64,000 bases of DNA, from NCBI GenBank assembly GCA_025504975.1, contig JANUWI010000005.1:1240001-1304000 (forward strand), written 5' to 3'. Shown piece after piece: positions 12,001 to 24,569 of the stretch; within the stretch, counting starts at the first letter, position 1, and each line of letters starts with the position of its first letter. The notes under the pieces are model-generated. The model saw nothing but the letters and a program-made list of their open reading frames with translations, did not search any database and was not told the origin of the DNA. The DNA is from Plenodomus lindquistii (lineage: Eukaryota > Ascomycota > Dothideomycetes > Pleosporales > Leptosphaeriaceae). The position numbers and the translations under genes are program-made.

Positions 12001-15000
12001 AAAACGCTATTAATTACTAAAATATAAAATAAACTTTTAACTTTCTATATAATATCTATTTAACAGCGTAGAGAATAAAAGTTTTTAATAATAGTATTAT
12101 TAAACGCCTAAAGGTTAATTACTAGTTATTTTTTATAAATTACTATTCTATTTTTACTAACTATAGTCTTTTATACTATAAAAACTAGGTATTTAAAATA
12201 CGTCCTCTATTAAATTTAAAACATTTTACTATTATAGTGTAGTTTATTAAATATATTATCTACTAGATTCTTTTTTTCCTATATTAGATTAAATAGCTTA
12301 ATATTTAACTTAATATTCTTCTAGCCTAGAATAAGTAGTATTTTAAAATAGTTTTTAGCAGAGATGTTTACTATAGTCCTGTAGTTAGAAAAAAGCTCTA
12401 GAAAGGCTAGATAAATATTAGCTAGCACTTAAATAGTCTCTAAATATTTATTGCTATAGATTTATACTCTATTAGAAAGGGTTATTTTAGGCGCTATAAA
12501 GTTTTTTACTAGAATTGCTACGCCTAGCATGTATTTAGCATCTATCTAATAGTAAGTATTAAAGTTAAGTGCAGACACCTACTCTAGAAATACTCTTCTT
12601 TAAATTATAACTAGTTTAGTAGTGTTATTTTTTATTATAATATAAAAAGTTTTATAATCTACTATAGAGTTATATACTATTACTTTTAATTAATTTTTCT
12701 ATAATAGCTAAAACTCTAGGTTATAGTTCTTTAGTAATAGTGCTTTAGTATATATAGAGATGTATATAACTAAGTATACTAGAATAATATACTACTAGCG
12801 TGCTAGAATTTTAGTTATTAGTAAAAGTTACGCTAGCTTTAGTTTTATAAAGATTAGAATCTAAATACTATTAGCTTTTAGAAATGTAATAGTACGCTGC
12901 TCTATATTAATAACTGCGTACTTTAAGCTAAAAATATCTATACTAAGTAGTAGGCCTAGATTAAAATTTATAATAATATATAGCTTTATCTAGATTTTAG
13001 TATAAGTTTTATTACTATATAGTATATAGTCTAGTAAATATAATAGTAATAATATATATACGTAGTATTTATAAACTATATTACCTATTTCTTTTAGATA
13101 TATTAGGTTTTTAAAGTATTAAACCTAAGTATATAGAGTATATATTCTAAGAAAAATTGCATTTATAAATAAAACTAATACGCTAGTATCTAGTATAATT
13201 TTTACTTTTAGTTTATTAGAGCTAAATTTAGTAAAACTTTTTAGATAATACTATTATTACTATTCTAGAGATAGTTTAGGTAGCGTAATATAATATAGCA
13301 AGCTCTATTATAGTTTTTTTTAGTTTTTCTATAATATTTTAAGTGTATAAATATAGTTTTAAACTTATTAAACTACCTCTATAAATAATACCTATAACTA
13401 ATCTATACTAATTACTAGAGTAGTTATATAGGTTATTTTAAGCTAGAGCTTACTTACTTTAGGTATAACGCCTAGAAGTTTTTCTAGCTTTTACTCTTTT
13501 TACTATCTAGATCTACGCTAGGTTTAAAATCTCTAGTAGATATAAAGTATTATATTACTTATAGATAGTTCTAGAGTTTATTATTTAACTAGAATAATTA
13601 TAAATATGTACTACATATTTATAGCTAGAAAGTAAATAATAGTAGTACTAAAATCTCTTCTCTAAAACTAATAAAAAAAGGCTTTAAATAGATATAGTAG
13701 GCTACGCTTTCTAGGTTAACTCTTTTTAAATTATATTCTAGAAGGCGTACTAGGCCTAGTTACTACTCTAGTTTATTTTCTAAGTTTTTATTACTATATA
13801 GGCTCTAATGCCTAGTATAGTTTACTTTTTTCTACTAGCTATTATTTTTATTCTTACTATTATACTAGTTATATAGCGCAAAATAAAGATTTTTACTATC
13901 TCTAAATATTTAGTCTAAATAGTTATTAACTTTATAGGTATAGTTCTATTATTTTTTATTATATTTATAGAGGTTTTATACGCGTACGTCTGCACTACCT
14001 CTTTATATCTCTAGTAAACTTTAATAATTTTCTAGTTAATTATATTATAATTGTAAAATATACGTACTATTATCTCTTTATAGGCTTTATTATACTAAAA
14101 TATAAGCTAATAGTAGAATATTTCTACTTTATATCTATCTATCTATTAAATAATTATTAAATTAGTTATATAGAGTATTAGTTCTATATTACTACGTTTA
14201 CTATTAAAGTTCTATACTATAGTTCTATTAATTAGTATATATCTAATTTTAAAACTACTACTAAAGTTTTTTTATATATATTTAACGTGCACTAGAATTA
14301 AAGTACCTACTTTATTTACTAGATAGTTATTTCTTAAATATTTTTACTTTTACTTTAAAAATATATATAAAGCGTTTATACGTTATACTAGAGTTATCTA
14401 CTAGATTATTAATAAATAGCTAAAGTTTTAGATTTAATTTTTAGTAGATAGTACCTATCTATAACGCTTTGTTTTTTAAAGTGTCTCTATTACTATATCT
14501 AAAATTACGTAAGTTATATATTACTATTATAGTAAAAGTATTAATTAACTTTTCTACTTAGATATCTACCTCTCTAAATATTATTATAGCTAGTTCTAAG
14601 CTAATCTCTGCTTTAGAGCGCTAGAACTTAGAAATAAGTAGTTTTATCTAGTTTTTAAAGCCTTTTCTAATTTAAATATATTACTTTATACTATTAGGTA
14701 GTTAACTAGTAAACTATATTAGCACGTTACTTTTAAAGCATTTCTATAAATTTATATAAATAATATAGTCTAGTAGCGTTACTATAGTACCTTTTACTAC
14801 CTCTAGAAATAGTTAAATAAATTTATAAGTAGTGCAGCTCTAATATATACTTACTTTATTAGCGTTATAGGTTTTAATACCTAGGTTAAAAAATCTAATA
14901 TTTTCTACGTAAAAATAAAGCTTACTACTATCTATAAACTTTACTCTATTATACTTAGTTTTAATTTTCTATTCTATAGTAAGCACTAAAATATAGCTAT

Positions 15001-18000
15001 TACTATAGTTTTTATAGTTCTTTTTAAAGATTATCTATTATATTATAGGTACTAATACTATTAGAATATAAATAGTGCCTAGCTAAAGCGTAAGCTATAA
15101 AAGTTATGCTATTTATACTATAGCTAGTGTATTTACTAGAAAGTAGCGTGCCTATAGTATATACTACTAGGTTTAGAAAGCTAGTAGAGCTCTACTATAT
15201 ACTATACTCTAATACACTATTAGTACTAACGCTAGTAGGTATTAGATTTATTTTTTTTATAGTTAATAGACCTATTTATCTCTATACTAATAGATATTTT
15301 TACTATAGTATTACTTTTATAGTAGTTATTCTGTGTACTAATATTTTTTCTATATTAGCTATATTACTAAAGCGTGCGCTTAAATTATCTAGCAGCCTAT
15401 TTAATAAGTAATATTATATAGTTAGAGCTATAGTATATAGAGTACTAGTTCTATCTATTCTACTTCTAGTTATTACCTAAGTTTAGGCTAGTACTAGAGC
15501 CTAGTATTTAGTAATAGAAAAAAGTAAAAGTACAGCCTAGGTATAGTTAGATTATACGCTAGTACTATTACTAAATACTATACTTATATTAAATATCTAT
15601 ACTATACTAAAGGCCTAGGTGCCTATAGTAGCTATATTTATATCTAGTAGTTAAGCTATTATAGTAGCAGCCTATCTAAATAATTTTCTATAGCTTTATA
15701 AAGTAAAATTAGAGGCTATAGGCCTATTATAAAAAACTACTCTAACTAGTATAGAGTTAATATTATAGAGTTAATATAGTACGTAGGCAGCTACGCTATT
15801 AGTAAAAGTAAAAATTATAGTAATTTTTACTTTTTTTATATTATAGCTACTATTACGTTTATCTATAGAAGTATTATTTTAATAGTCTAGTAATATAATA
15901 TATTTTATTTCTAACTATCTACTTATTACGCCTCTAGCGCTATTTACTATACTACTATTTTATCTATTATAGCATTAAACTTATTTTCTAGAAATACAGC
16001 TATTTTATAGGTTATTCTATTTTTAGTATTTTACGCTAACGTAGTCTAGACTAGTAGAACTTCTATTTTACTTTTACTTTTATTCTATAAAGCTATAGAT
16101 AGCTTCTTTTTTAGTATAATTAGTAAAAACTTTTTTACTTTATTATATAAACTATTCTAGCTAGCTAGTATAACTATTAGAGCTTATTAGATTATAGCAG
16201 GATTTTAGAAAAGTACTTTAAAAAGTATATTACTAAATAGCTAAAAACTTAAAAAGAGTTAGGTAGCGTTAAAATACTTAATTATAGTTTTATTTAAAGC
16301 TTTTATACCTATACTATATAATTTATTACTACTATTCTATACTATATAAAACTATTCTTTTTTAGTATAAATAGCTAACTAGTTTTACTAATATATTCTA
16401 CGCTAGTCTAGTACTACTATATACTTTAGGTTTTATAATTTAAAAAATTTAGTAGTTAAAATTAGTACGTTTTACGTAGTAGCCTATATAGTACTTAGAG
16501 CTTTTAGCTTTAATAGTTCTTTTCTAACGTCTTTAGTAAAATTACTACGCCTTTATAAAAAAAGGTACTAACTAGCTTAGGCTAGCGTAATTAAAGGCGT
16601 ATAACTAGCTATACTAGTAGGTAGCGCTATAGTTTAAAGTAGCTAGTAGAACTTAGTATTACCTACTTTAATTAAAAGGATAGGTATATCTAGGTTATAT
16701 TAGATTAATACTATCTAAAAAGTATTCTAGTAGAGAGTTAATATAAATACTAGTAATTTAAGTATTACTACTTCTTTTATTAGAAACTAGAGCTGTACTA
16801 CTTTATAGTTTTCTACTATTATATTACTTATAGTTAGCTATACTTTATAAGTTTTTAGAATATAAAGTAAATTTTTATTACTAATAGGCGTAGTAGAGGG
16901 CGCCTATAGTAGAGCTTCTAGTAAAGAGTTTTCTTTATAAAGATTTCTTTATTATTACTATTTAGTCTAGGATAATAAAGCTTTACTTAGAGAAAATAAG
17001 TTTTTAAAATAGTTATAAAGTCTATTTACTAAAAACTTACTATAGAGCTAGTGTATTTTAAACAGCGCTATAACTTTATAAAAGTTTTTAATTACTTTTT
17101 TAAACTATTATTTAGCGCCTAGGCGGTTAATACTAAAGTTCTAGTAGTAAAGATATCTAAATTCTTTACTATATTTATTATTTAGCCTTCTAACCTTTAC
17201 TAGTTGCTCTGCTAATAGCAAGAGGTAAAAAGCTATAATAGCTTAAACTATATTTAGACTCTTTTTAAAGACTATCTAGTAATAGTTAATATTAGCGTCT
17301 ATAAAAGTAGCTAAATAGTAAGTAATAATAGCTATATTTTCTAGTATTTTAGGCAGGTTATGCTAGATATTAATAGTAAAAATAGAAAAAGCTTAGTTCT
17401 CTACTATATCTATAGTCTAGAGGCTAGATAGGTATTACTAAGCTACTAATATACTCTAGTTAATAAAACACACTAATTTACTTTAGTAGTAGTATAGGTG
17501 TATAGTAGTAGTAAAAGTATAGTATTAAAAGTAATAGTATTTTATATATAAATAGTATAGAGATACTAGTTTACTTTTAAATTTGCTATATTATATAGCT
17601 AATGCTATATTATATACTAATAAATAGAATATACGCTATAAAAAAGCTACATTAGTATAACTAGAAAGTAGTAATAATACGCTGTATTAGCTTCTACTAG
17701 AAAGGTTATACTATAACTACTATACTTATTTAGCGTGTAGTAGCTAGTATCTACTATAGTAATAAATAGTAGCGTAGGTATTTCTAATATTTAAAGCTTA
17801 TAGTAGTATATAGTAGTTTAACTTAATATATAAATAAAATATTAAACTACTATAATATAATATACCTAGCGTATAGAATACCTAGCGCTAGTATATACTA
17901 ATACACGTATTATATTATATTAAAAGTATAAAAAAGTAAGCTCTAGTAGACGTGTGTTTTTTAAAGTTAATTTAGTAAATAGTATATTTAAATAATTATA

Positions 18001-18174
18001 TACTAAATACGCTGCGCAAAGTGTATAAAAAGCTTAGGTATATTAGCTAGAAGCTATACTATTACTATTTAAAAAGAATTGTAAATATAATAGTTACGTT
18101 ATTTTTTTATAAAAGCCCTCTCTAGTAGTGCTAAAAAATATAGCGTATAATTATAGTAAGCTTTAGCTACTAAT

Positions 18175-18320
18175 TAATACATAGAGACTAGAGTAAAAAG
18201 CATAAAATAGTAGTTATATATCTATTTAGTAGTAGTCTAAAGTCTAAACTATAAAAGAGTTTAGGTCTATATAGTTACGCTAAGTCTTTTACTAGTTAGT
18301 ATGCGTGTAACGCTATATTA
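18175..18320. repeat. Candidate 5' LTR of the 14.3-kb element
   Basis: 146 bp, the same length as the copy at 4,061-4,206 and in the same orientation; followed by CTATA, the proposed target-site duplication. Confidence 0.65.
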
Positions 18321-19147
18321 CTATATATTTTACGTTTTTTTTTTACTTTATATATAGTTTAAGTAACTGCGTTATATACTAAATAGTTAAAATAGTAGAT
18401 AGTAATAGTATAGTTAGCTAAAGTTTATATATACTACTAACTTTTAATTATATAGTACTCTACCTATAATATAAAAACTTCTAGATTAGAAATATATTAA
18501 TATAAATTAGTAAAAATACTAAATAATTAAGCTATTTAAGCTCTAGTATAGTAGTATAAACTTTAAAGTATAGTAGATATATATAAAGTAACTTTAAAAA
18601 TCTTTTTTAATTTCTAAGCCTAGTAATAAATAGGCGTAGTGCTAGTAGTAGTAACTAAAAAATTTATCTATTATTTAAATATATATAGCTTATAAAAGAT
18701 ATAAACTAGATTAAAATAGCTACTACTACTAAAAGAATATATCTATTAAAATAATAGGTATAGCCTAGTTTTTTTATTATATATTAAACTTTAGTAGTAG
18801 CGTTTAATACTAAAAAATAATTTATAATTATACTTTTTTTACTTTATAGTATAATTTAGCTTTGTATATATAGATGTTTATATAATATATAATATAATAT
18901 TTTTAAAGCTTATTAATATTTATAACTACTTTTTTTCTATTAATATTTATAACTATTTACTTTTTACTAAAAGTAACTCTAGCTAAATCTTTTATACTAA
19001 TAACTATAATATACTTCTTTTTAATAGTCTAGATAGCTATATATATATTATTAACTTTAGTAAAAACCTATTATATATTTTTTAAAAAAATAATACTAGA
19101 CTATAGAATATAGTTATTACTATACTATTTAGCCTATTACTAGATAT

Positions 19148-19760
19148 ACTATAATTTTTTATAAACGTAATAGTTTATAACTTTAAAGTTATTTTTAGTA
19201 TAAATAATATAGGTGTACTCTATAGTACTATAATTTTTTATAAACCTAATAGTTTATAACTTTAAAGTTATTTTTAGTATAAATAACGTAGATATACTTT
19301 ATAGTACTATTAATCTTTTTAACTTACTTTTTATAGCAGCTAGGTAGTAGCTAATCTATAGTTATAAAGTTCTAGCTTTAATATAAATAATACTAGTATA
19401 CTCTATAGTACTATTAACCTCTCTAATTTATTTTTTATAGTAGCTAGAGCTTTAATATAAATAATATAGGTGTACTCTATAGTACTATTAACATTTCTAA
19501 CTTATTTTTTAATTTTTCTATTCTTTTTCTAGCTATATATAGTAGTTTTAATATTTTTTAAAAAAATATAGAGCTTTAATATAAGTAATATAGGTGTACT
19601 TTATAGTACTATTAACACTTTTAATTTATTTTTTAACTTTTCTATCTTTTTTCTAGCTATATATAGTAGTTTTAATATCTTTAAAAAAAATACTAAAACT
19701 TCTCTAGCTGTATACAGCAGTTTTAATATCTTTTAAAAAAAAACTAAAACTTCTCTAGCT
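19148..19760. repeat. Degenerate minisatellite array
   Basis: Starts with two near-identical 79-bp units (from 19,148 and 19,227) and continues with diverged units that all contain TATAGTACTAT followed by a T-rich stretch and AGCTATATATAGTAGTTTTAAT. No coding frame. It may be an expanded sub-terminal repeat of a lost element. Confidence 0.6.
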
Positions 19761-20698
19761 AGTCTAATAGTTAAAGAGCTTAGTTAGTAAATTATTTTTT
19801 TAGAGTATTAGAAAAAGATTAAAATTAAAGATCTAAAAACGCAGTATATATATAAAATAGAAGCTTTTAAATTTAAAAATAAAAAGTTAAAAGCTACTCT
19901 ATAATAGTTTTTAATAGTACTAGCTCTAATTATAGTATCTACTCTAGTTTTTTTACTAGCTCTAATTATAGCATCTACTCTAGTTTTTTTACTAGCTTTA
20001 ACGCTATAGGCCTTTTTTACTTACTAGTATTAAAGTTAAAAATAACTCTACGCGTTTTAAAAAGCTCTATAATACTAGCTAGCTATAGACTTTAAAAAGC
20101 TTTATAATACTAGCTATAAACTTTAATAAGCTTTATAATAATAGTTTTATATACTAGATTATATAGAATTACTAGCTATTTCTACTATAGTATAGGTAGT
20201 AGTAATATACTACTAGTATATAGCTTTAATTTAACCTCTAATATAAATTACTACTCTAGGCATTTTATAAAATATTTAATTTAAAATAAAATTAAAAAAT
20301 ATATATATTTATATTAAAGTTAGAATATAGTATATAAATTTAATAATAATTAAATATATTAGTAGCTATATAGTTCTATTTAGTAGTTAAAAGCTTAGTA
20401 CTATTACTAATATATAAATAGTAGTAGTTTTTTAGTCTTTTTATATAAAATATAGTTTAAAATAACTAAGTTTTTTTATACGCGCGTAATTATTATTTTA
20501 TTACTAGTATAATATATAATTTACTATATAGTTTACTTTTACTTTTACTATGTTAAATAACCTATATATATAAGTTTACTACCTCTCTACCTATTTTTTT
20601 ATATTTTTTTCTCTTTTTTTTTTACTTTTAAAAAGTACTATTACTACTAATATTCTATAGCTAATACTAACTTTTTTTTTATTATCTACGTTACTAAA

Positions 20699-20889
20699 GC
20701 TATTTATTACTAGTACTACTAAAGCTATTTATTACTAAACTACTTATTACTAGCGCTACTAAAGCTATTTATTACTAGTACTATTAAAGCTATTTATTAC
20801 TAGCGCTACTAAAGCTATTTATTACTAGTGCTACTAAAGCTATTTATTACTAGCGCTACTAAAGCTATTTATTACTAGCGCTATTAATC
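20699..20889. repeat. 25-bp tandem repeat array
   Basis: About seven to eight units of GCTATTTATTACTAGCGCTA plus CTAAA (25 bp), one of them shortened. Unit differences are C/T, as from RIP or drift. Confidence 0.85.
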
Positions 20890-21115
20890 TATTATATATT
20901 ATAGATATTATTCTAGTTTAATTATATTTCTAAAACTAAGCCTCTACTTTTTTTATATAGTTTATTTACTAATATATTAACTAGATATATTACCTATTAT
21001 AGGCGTAACGTTATATTACTTATTAGAGTATATTATAGTTAGAGCTACTTACTAGAGTAGTAATATATAGTAGATATATTAGGCTTTAAAAAGTACGTAG
21101 TTTATCTACTCTAAA

Positions 21116-21325
21116 AGCTTTAAAAGTTTAAAAAATATATAGTATATCTAATCTATAGGCTTTAAAAAATTAAAAAATATATAGTATATCTAATTTAAAG
21201 GCTTTAAAAAATTAAAAGATATATAGTATATCTAATCTAAAAGCTTTAAAAAATTAAAAAATATATAGTATATCTAATTTAAAGGCTTTAAAAGCTTTAA
21301 AAGATATATAGCTTATCTACTCTAA
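21116..21325. repeat. 42-bp tandem repeat array
   Basis: GGCTTTAAAAAATT-starting units recur at 21,159, 21,201, 21,243 and 21,285, an exact 42-bp period, each carrying TATATAGTATATCTAAT. Partial units lie on both sides. The array ends about 135 bp before the chromovirus LTR. Confidence 0.85.
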
Positions 21326-21460
21326 TACTATTAAATTTAGTAATAGTTTTATTTTTAGATATATAATTAGCTCTATTATAGACTAGTTATATTTTAAATA
21401 TCTATAGTTTAACTAGCGCTTTTAATAGTATTAACTATATTTTTAGTAGAGAGTTAGTAG

Positions 21461-21674
21461 TATTACAGATTAAACGCGTAACTTCTAAATAATTAGAGGT
21501 TTAGCGCTACCCTGCTTTACCTACACTAAGCCTAAATAGGTACGCTTTAGTTAGTAGCTATATAATAGCTGCCTTGTATATAAAAGACTAGCTCTCTACG
21601 TAATATTTTACTATAGTAGCAATCTATTAATTAATTAACCTACTTTTAGTGCAGCCTGTATTTATGCTTTTATA
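21461..21674. repeat. 5' LTR of the chromovirus
   Basis: 214 bp; direct repeat of 29,166-29,379. It begins TATTACAGAT and ends TTTATA, as expected of TG..CA termini after RIP. Confidence 0.9.
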
Positions 21675-22489
21675 CTATATTATATTAACTACTATTTCTA
21701 GAATATATATTATTAGGCTTAGTTATTAGAAACTGCGCGTGTACATAAGTTAAATAAAAGCAAGCTATAGATAGCTGCCGCAAAACGCGTAATATAGATC
21801 TAGTAGTTACGCTAAGTAATATACGCCTACTATACTAGCTAGGGCTCTATTATTTTAACTATAAAGTAGAACCTAGTTACTAGAGGCAGCGCTGTAGATA
21901 ACGTAACTAGCCGCTGCGTATAGTAGATTCTAATAATAAAAATAGTTACTTTTACTAGAAGTCTATAGATAGTTTAATACTAACGCTAGTAGAGGCCTAG
22001 TCTACCTAAAATAGAATAAGTAGATTATAGATAGAGTACAATAGATTAATTAGTATAAAATTTTTATTTAGAGCCTCTAGATACCTATAGCTGCTACTAA
22101 CGCAGTACACTAATTATAAACAATTACTAATATTTTTATTATATACTATACTAACTTTACTATAGCTTTCTCTACCTAGAATACTATATTCTAGAGAATA
22201 GGCCCTCTACTACTACTGCTAACTTGCGTGTAATAGTCTAATTATTATAATAGCACTTTTACATTAGCCTACTACTCTAAATTACTACGTCTCTTGCTTA
22301 GGCTAAGTAATAAAAAAGATAATAACTTTACTATCTAAGTATCTATAGAGTTTAAAAATAACACTAGGCTAGAGGCAGCCTCTAATAGTAGATACCTATA
22401 CTTCTACAAGACGTTTCTAAATAACTAATAGTTTAAGCTAAAAGATAATAATAAGAACCTAGCTTTCTTTATAATTACAACTAGCTTTA

Positions 22490-24500
22490 ATTACGTTAAG
22501 GGAAACGTACTATACCTAGTTAAAGCGGGCAAGATTACTAACGCTAAAGGATTTAAGAAATAGGTTAACTAATAACTAGATTACTAGTAGAAAATAATAC
22601 TAGACACTACTATTAACCTGTAATAGGCTACTTTAGGTGTAAATAAACACCTAGGCTACTATAACTACGCCTAATAAAAGCTTATAAAAGCTAAATAGTT
22701 ACTAAAGAAAGCGTTAAGCGTTAGAGACTGCATATAACTCTTTACTATAAAAAATAAAATTAAAAAGCTTAAAAACACTATTTTATTATTAGAAACTAAC
22801 TATAATAATGTATAAAACTGCGCTTTAAATTCGCGTAACCTAGTATACAGCTTTAAAAAACAGGTTACTAATTTAAATAAAGTTATTACTATACGCGTAG
22901 ACTAACCTAAAACTAGCCCTACGTACGCGGAGCTTAAATAATAAGTAAATAACCTAACTATCTAACTAGAGCTAGAGGCTGCTAAGATAACCTAGTAGTT
23001 AAATAAAGTAAAGGCCTATTTAGCTAAAGTTAAAGAAAGTAAAGCTTATAAAACTTATCTATATAAAAAATTTAATACTACTATTAACTTCTTTTTATAA
23101 GCACACTATAAAAACAAAGCTATACTAGTAAAAATCTAGCTAACTAAACCTAACTACTAATCTATTATAATTCTATAGCGTAATTTACTACTACTACTGC
23201 CTATACTAGCACTACTAAACTAATAATACTAATCTCTTTAGTAGAGTTTTATAAGCCTTACAGGAGGAGTTAGAGAAGGCAGTAGTAGTAATAGTAGTAG
23301 TAGTAGTAGTATACCTAGTAGCTACACTCTCTAGCTAGAGTTACTAGTACTAGCTAATATCTATAAACGCAATTAACTTTAAACGCCTGCGACAATAGCT
23401 AGCGGCAGATTTAACTTTAAACTTTTTAAGCTAGATAATTTTAAAGGTAGGGATAATAAAGACTATATATAATAGAAAGAGCTTATAATTATAAAGTACT
23501 AAACTTATCTAGAGAACTATTAAAGTGTAAACTACCTATAATTTTAGGTATAGAAATAAGTATTTAAGCACATTTAAAACCTATAAGCTAACTATTATAT
23601 AGACTTTATTAAAGCTTTTAATACCTAGTATAAAATATATAATTAGAAAGTAGATGCAGAAACTAAGTTTATTTTAGGCGCTTTTAAATAGAAAACTAGC
23701 TAGAAGTTTATAGAGTAGAAGTCTAAATTTTAGGTAAATATACGCATACTAAAATATAAAGACACTACTTAGATTTACTACGCCTGTAAATTTATAAGGC
23801 CTAGTTTTACTATAGCTATTATAAATAGTTCTTTTAAAAGTAAAACTATTAACTAGTTTTTTTAACGTGCGTAATTTATTAACTAGAGTTATTAATAGAT
23901 TAACTTTAATAAGACTGCCCTGCTAGCAACTGTACAAACCTATAGCAGTATACTAGTAGTAAAAAAGTTAGTTTCTTAGAAAAATAACTCTACTAATAAT
24001 ACTATAAACTATATTTATAAAAAGTTTACGTTTAAACATTTAGAAGCTAATAAAAAGCGCTTAGCTAAACTCTACCTTTACTTTAAATATAGTAAAAAAG
24101 ACTATTAAATAAAATCTAATTATACGCTTTATTAAAGTAAACTATACACCCTTTTAAAGTAAATTCTAGAATTAGCTACAATTTATATAGAGATGTATAA
24201 TAAAAGCAATCTAGCCGCTGCTAGACTTGTTAAAGAGGATAAAAAGTCTACTAATAATAACGCTAGCGTAAATAAAAACAGATATATTTACAGTACTACT
24301 AATAAATTTAACTAGTTAAACTAGACGCTTCTACGTAAAACTGTATATAGAAGCTTAACTAGCGTACTATAAATAGGCAGCACTACTATTAACAAGCCTA
24401 GCATCTTTTATTTAAAGTAGTAGTAGTTTAACTTTTTAGTATAGAAGCCTATCTATTATACTGTATCTCTGCGCTTGCCCTAGATTAATTATTTTATAAG
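22490..24500 (+). pseudogene. Chromovirus gag, broken by RIP
   Basis: Plus-strand translation gives a Lys/Leu-rich segment near 22,740-23,080 (IKKLKNTILLLE-like, coiled-coil character). It is followed near 23,420 by a FKLDNFKGRDNKDYI-like block that corresponds to the start of many chromovirus capsid domains, then a capsid-like region. Near 24,060-24,125 a YLYFKYSKKDY-like stretch sits where the CCHC zinc knuckle is expected, with Cys codons lost to C/G-to-T/A changes. Numerous TAA/TAG stops. Boundaries are approximate because no intact start or stop survives. Confidence 0.6.
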
Positions 24501-24569
24501 TAACTTAAGTTTTCTAGACACGTTTAGACATAACTAGGATAGAAAAAAGTAAAAACGCTAGGAGATACT

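Larger units (their letters stand above)
4061..18320 (-). mobile_element. 14.3-kb LTR-bounded element with Ty3/Gypsy pol on the minus strand, heavily RIPed
   Basis: Two 146-bp direct repeats (4,061-4,206 and 18,175-18,320) of identical length bound this interval. They are flanked outside by the same 5 bases CTATA (4,056-4,060 and 18,321-18,325), as expected of a target-site duplication, although the flanks are AT-rich. Repeat ends read TAAT..ATTA, consistent with RIPed TG..CA-type termini. Ty3/Gypsy reverse transcriptase can be read on the minus strand near 11,600-12,000. Other minus-strand frames with few, Gln-like stops occur near 14-17 kb (gag-like composition) and 6.4-8.0 kb. At 14.3 kb it is much longer than ordinary Gypsy elements, so nested insertions or extra genes are likely. 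All frames are destroyed. Confidence 0.6.

Noticed and set aside
15127..15411. 94-codon open frame inside the AT block with a membrane-like composition
   Set aside because: The opposite strand of the same stretch reads as gag-like with Gln-type stops and agrees with the orientation of the surrounding Gypsy element; hydrophobic composition is expected of any frame in TA-rich DNA.
20699..21325. Tandem arrays as a CRISPR
   Set aside because: Units are directly adjacent with no unique spacers, no cas genes are near, and the organism is a fungus.
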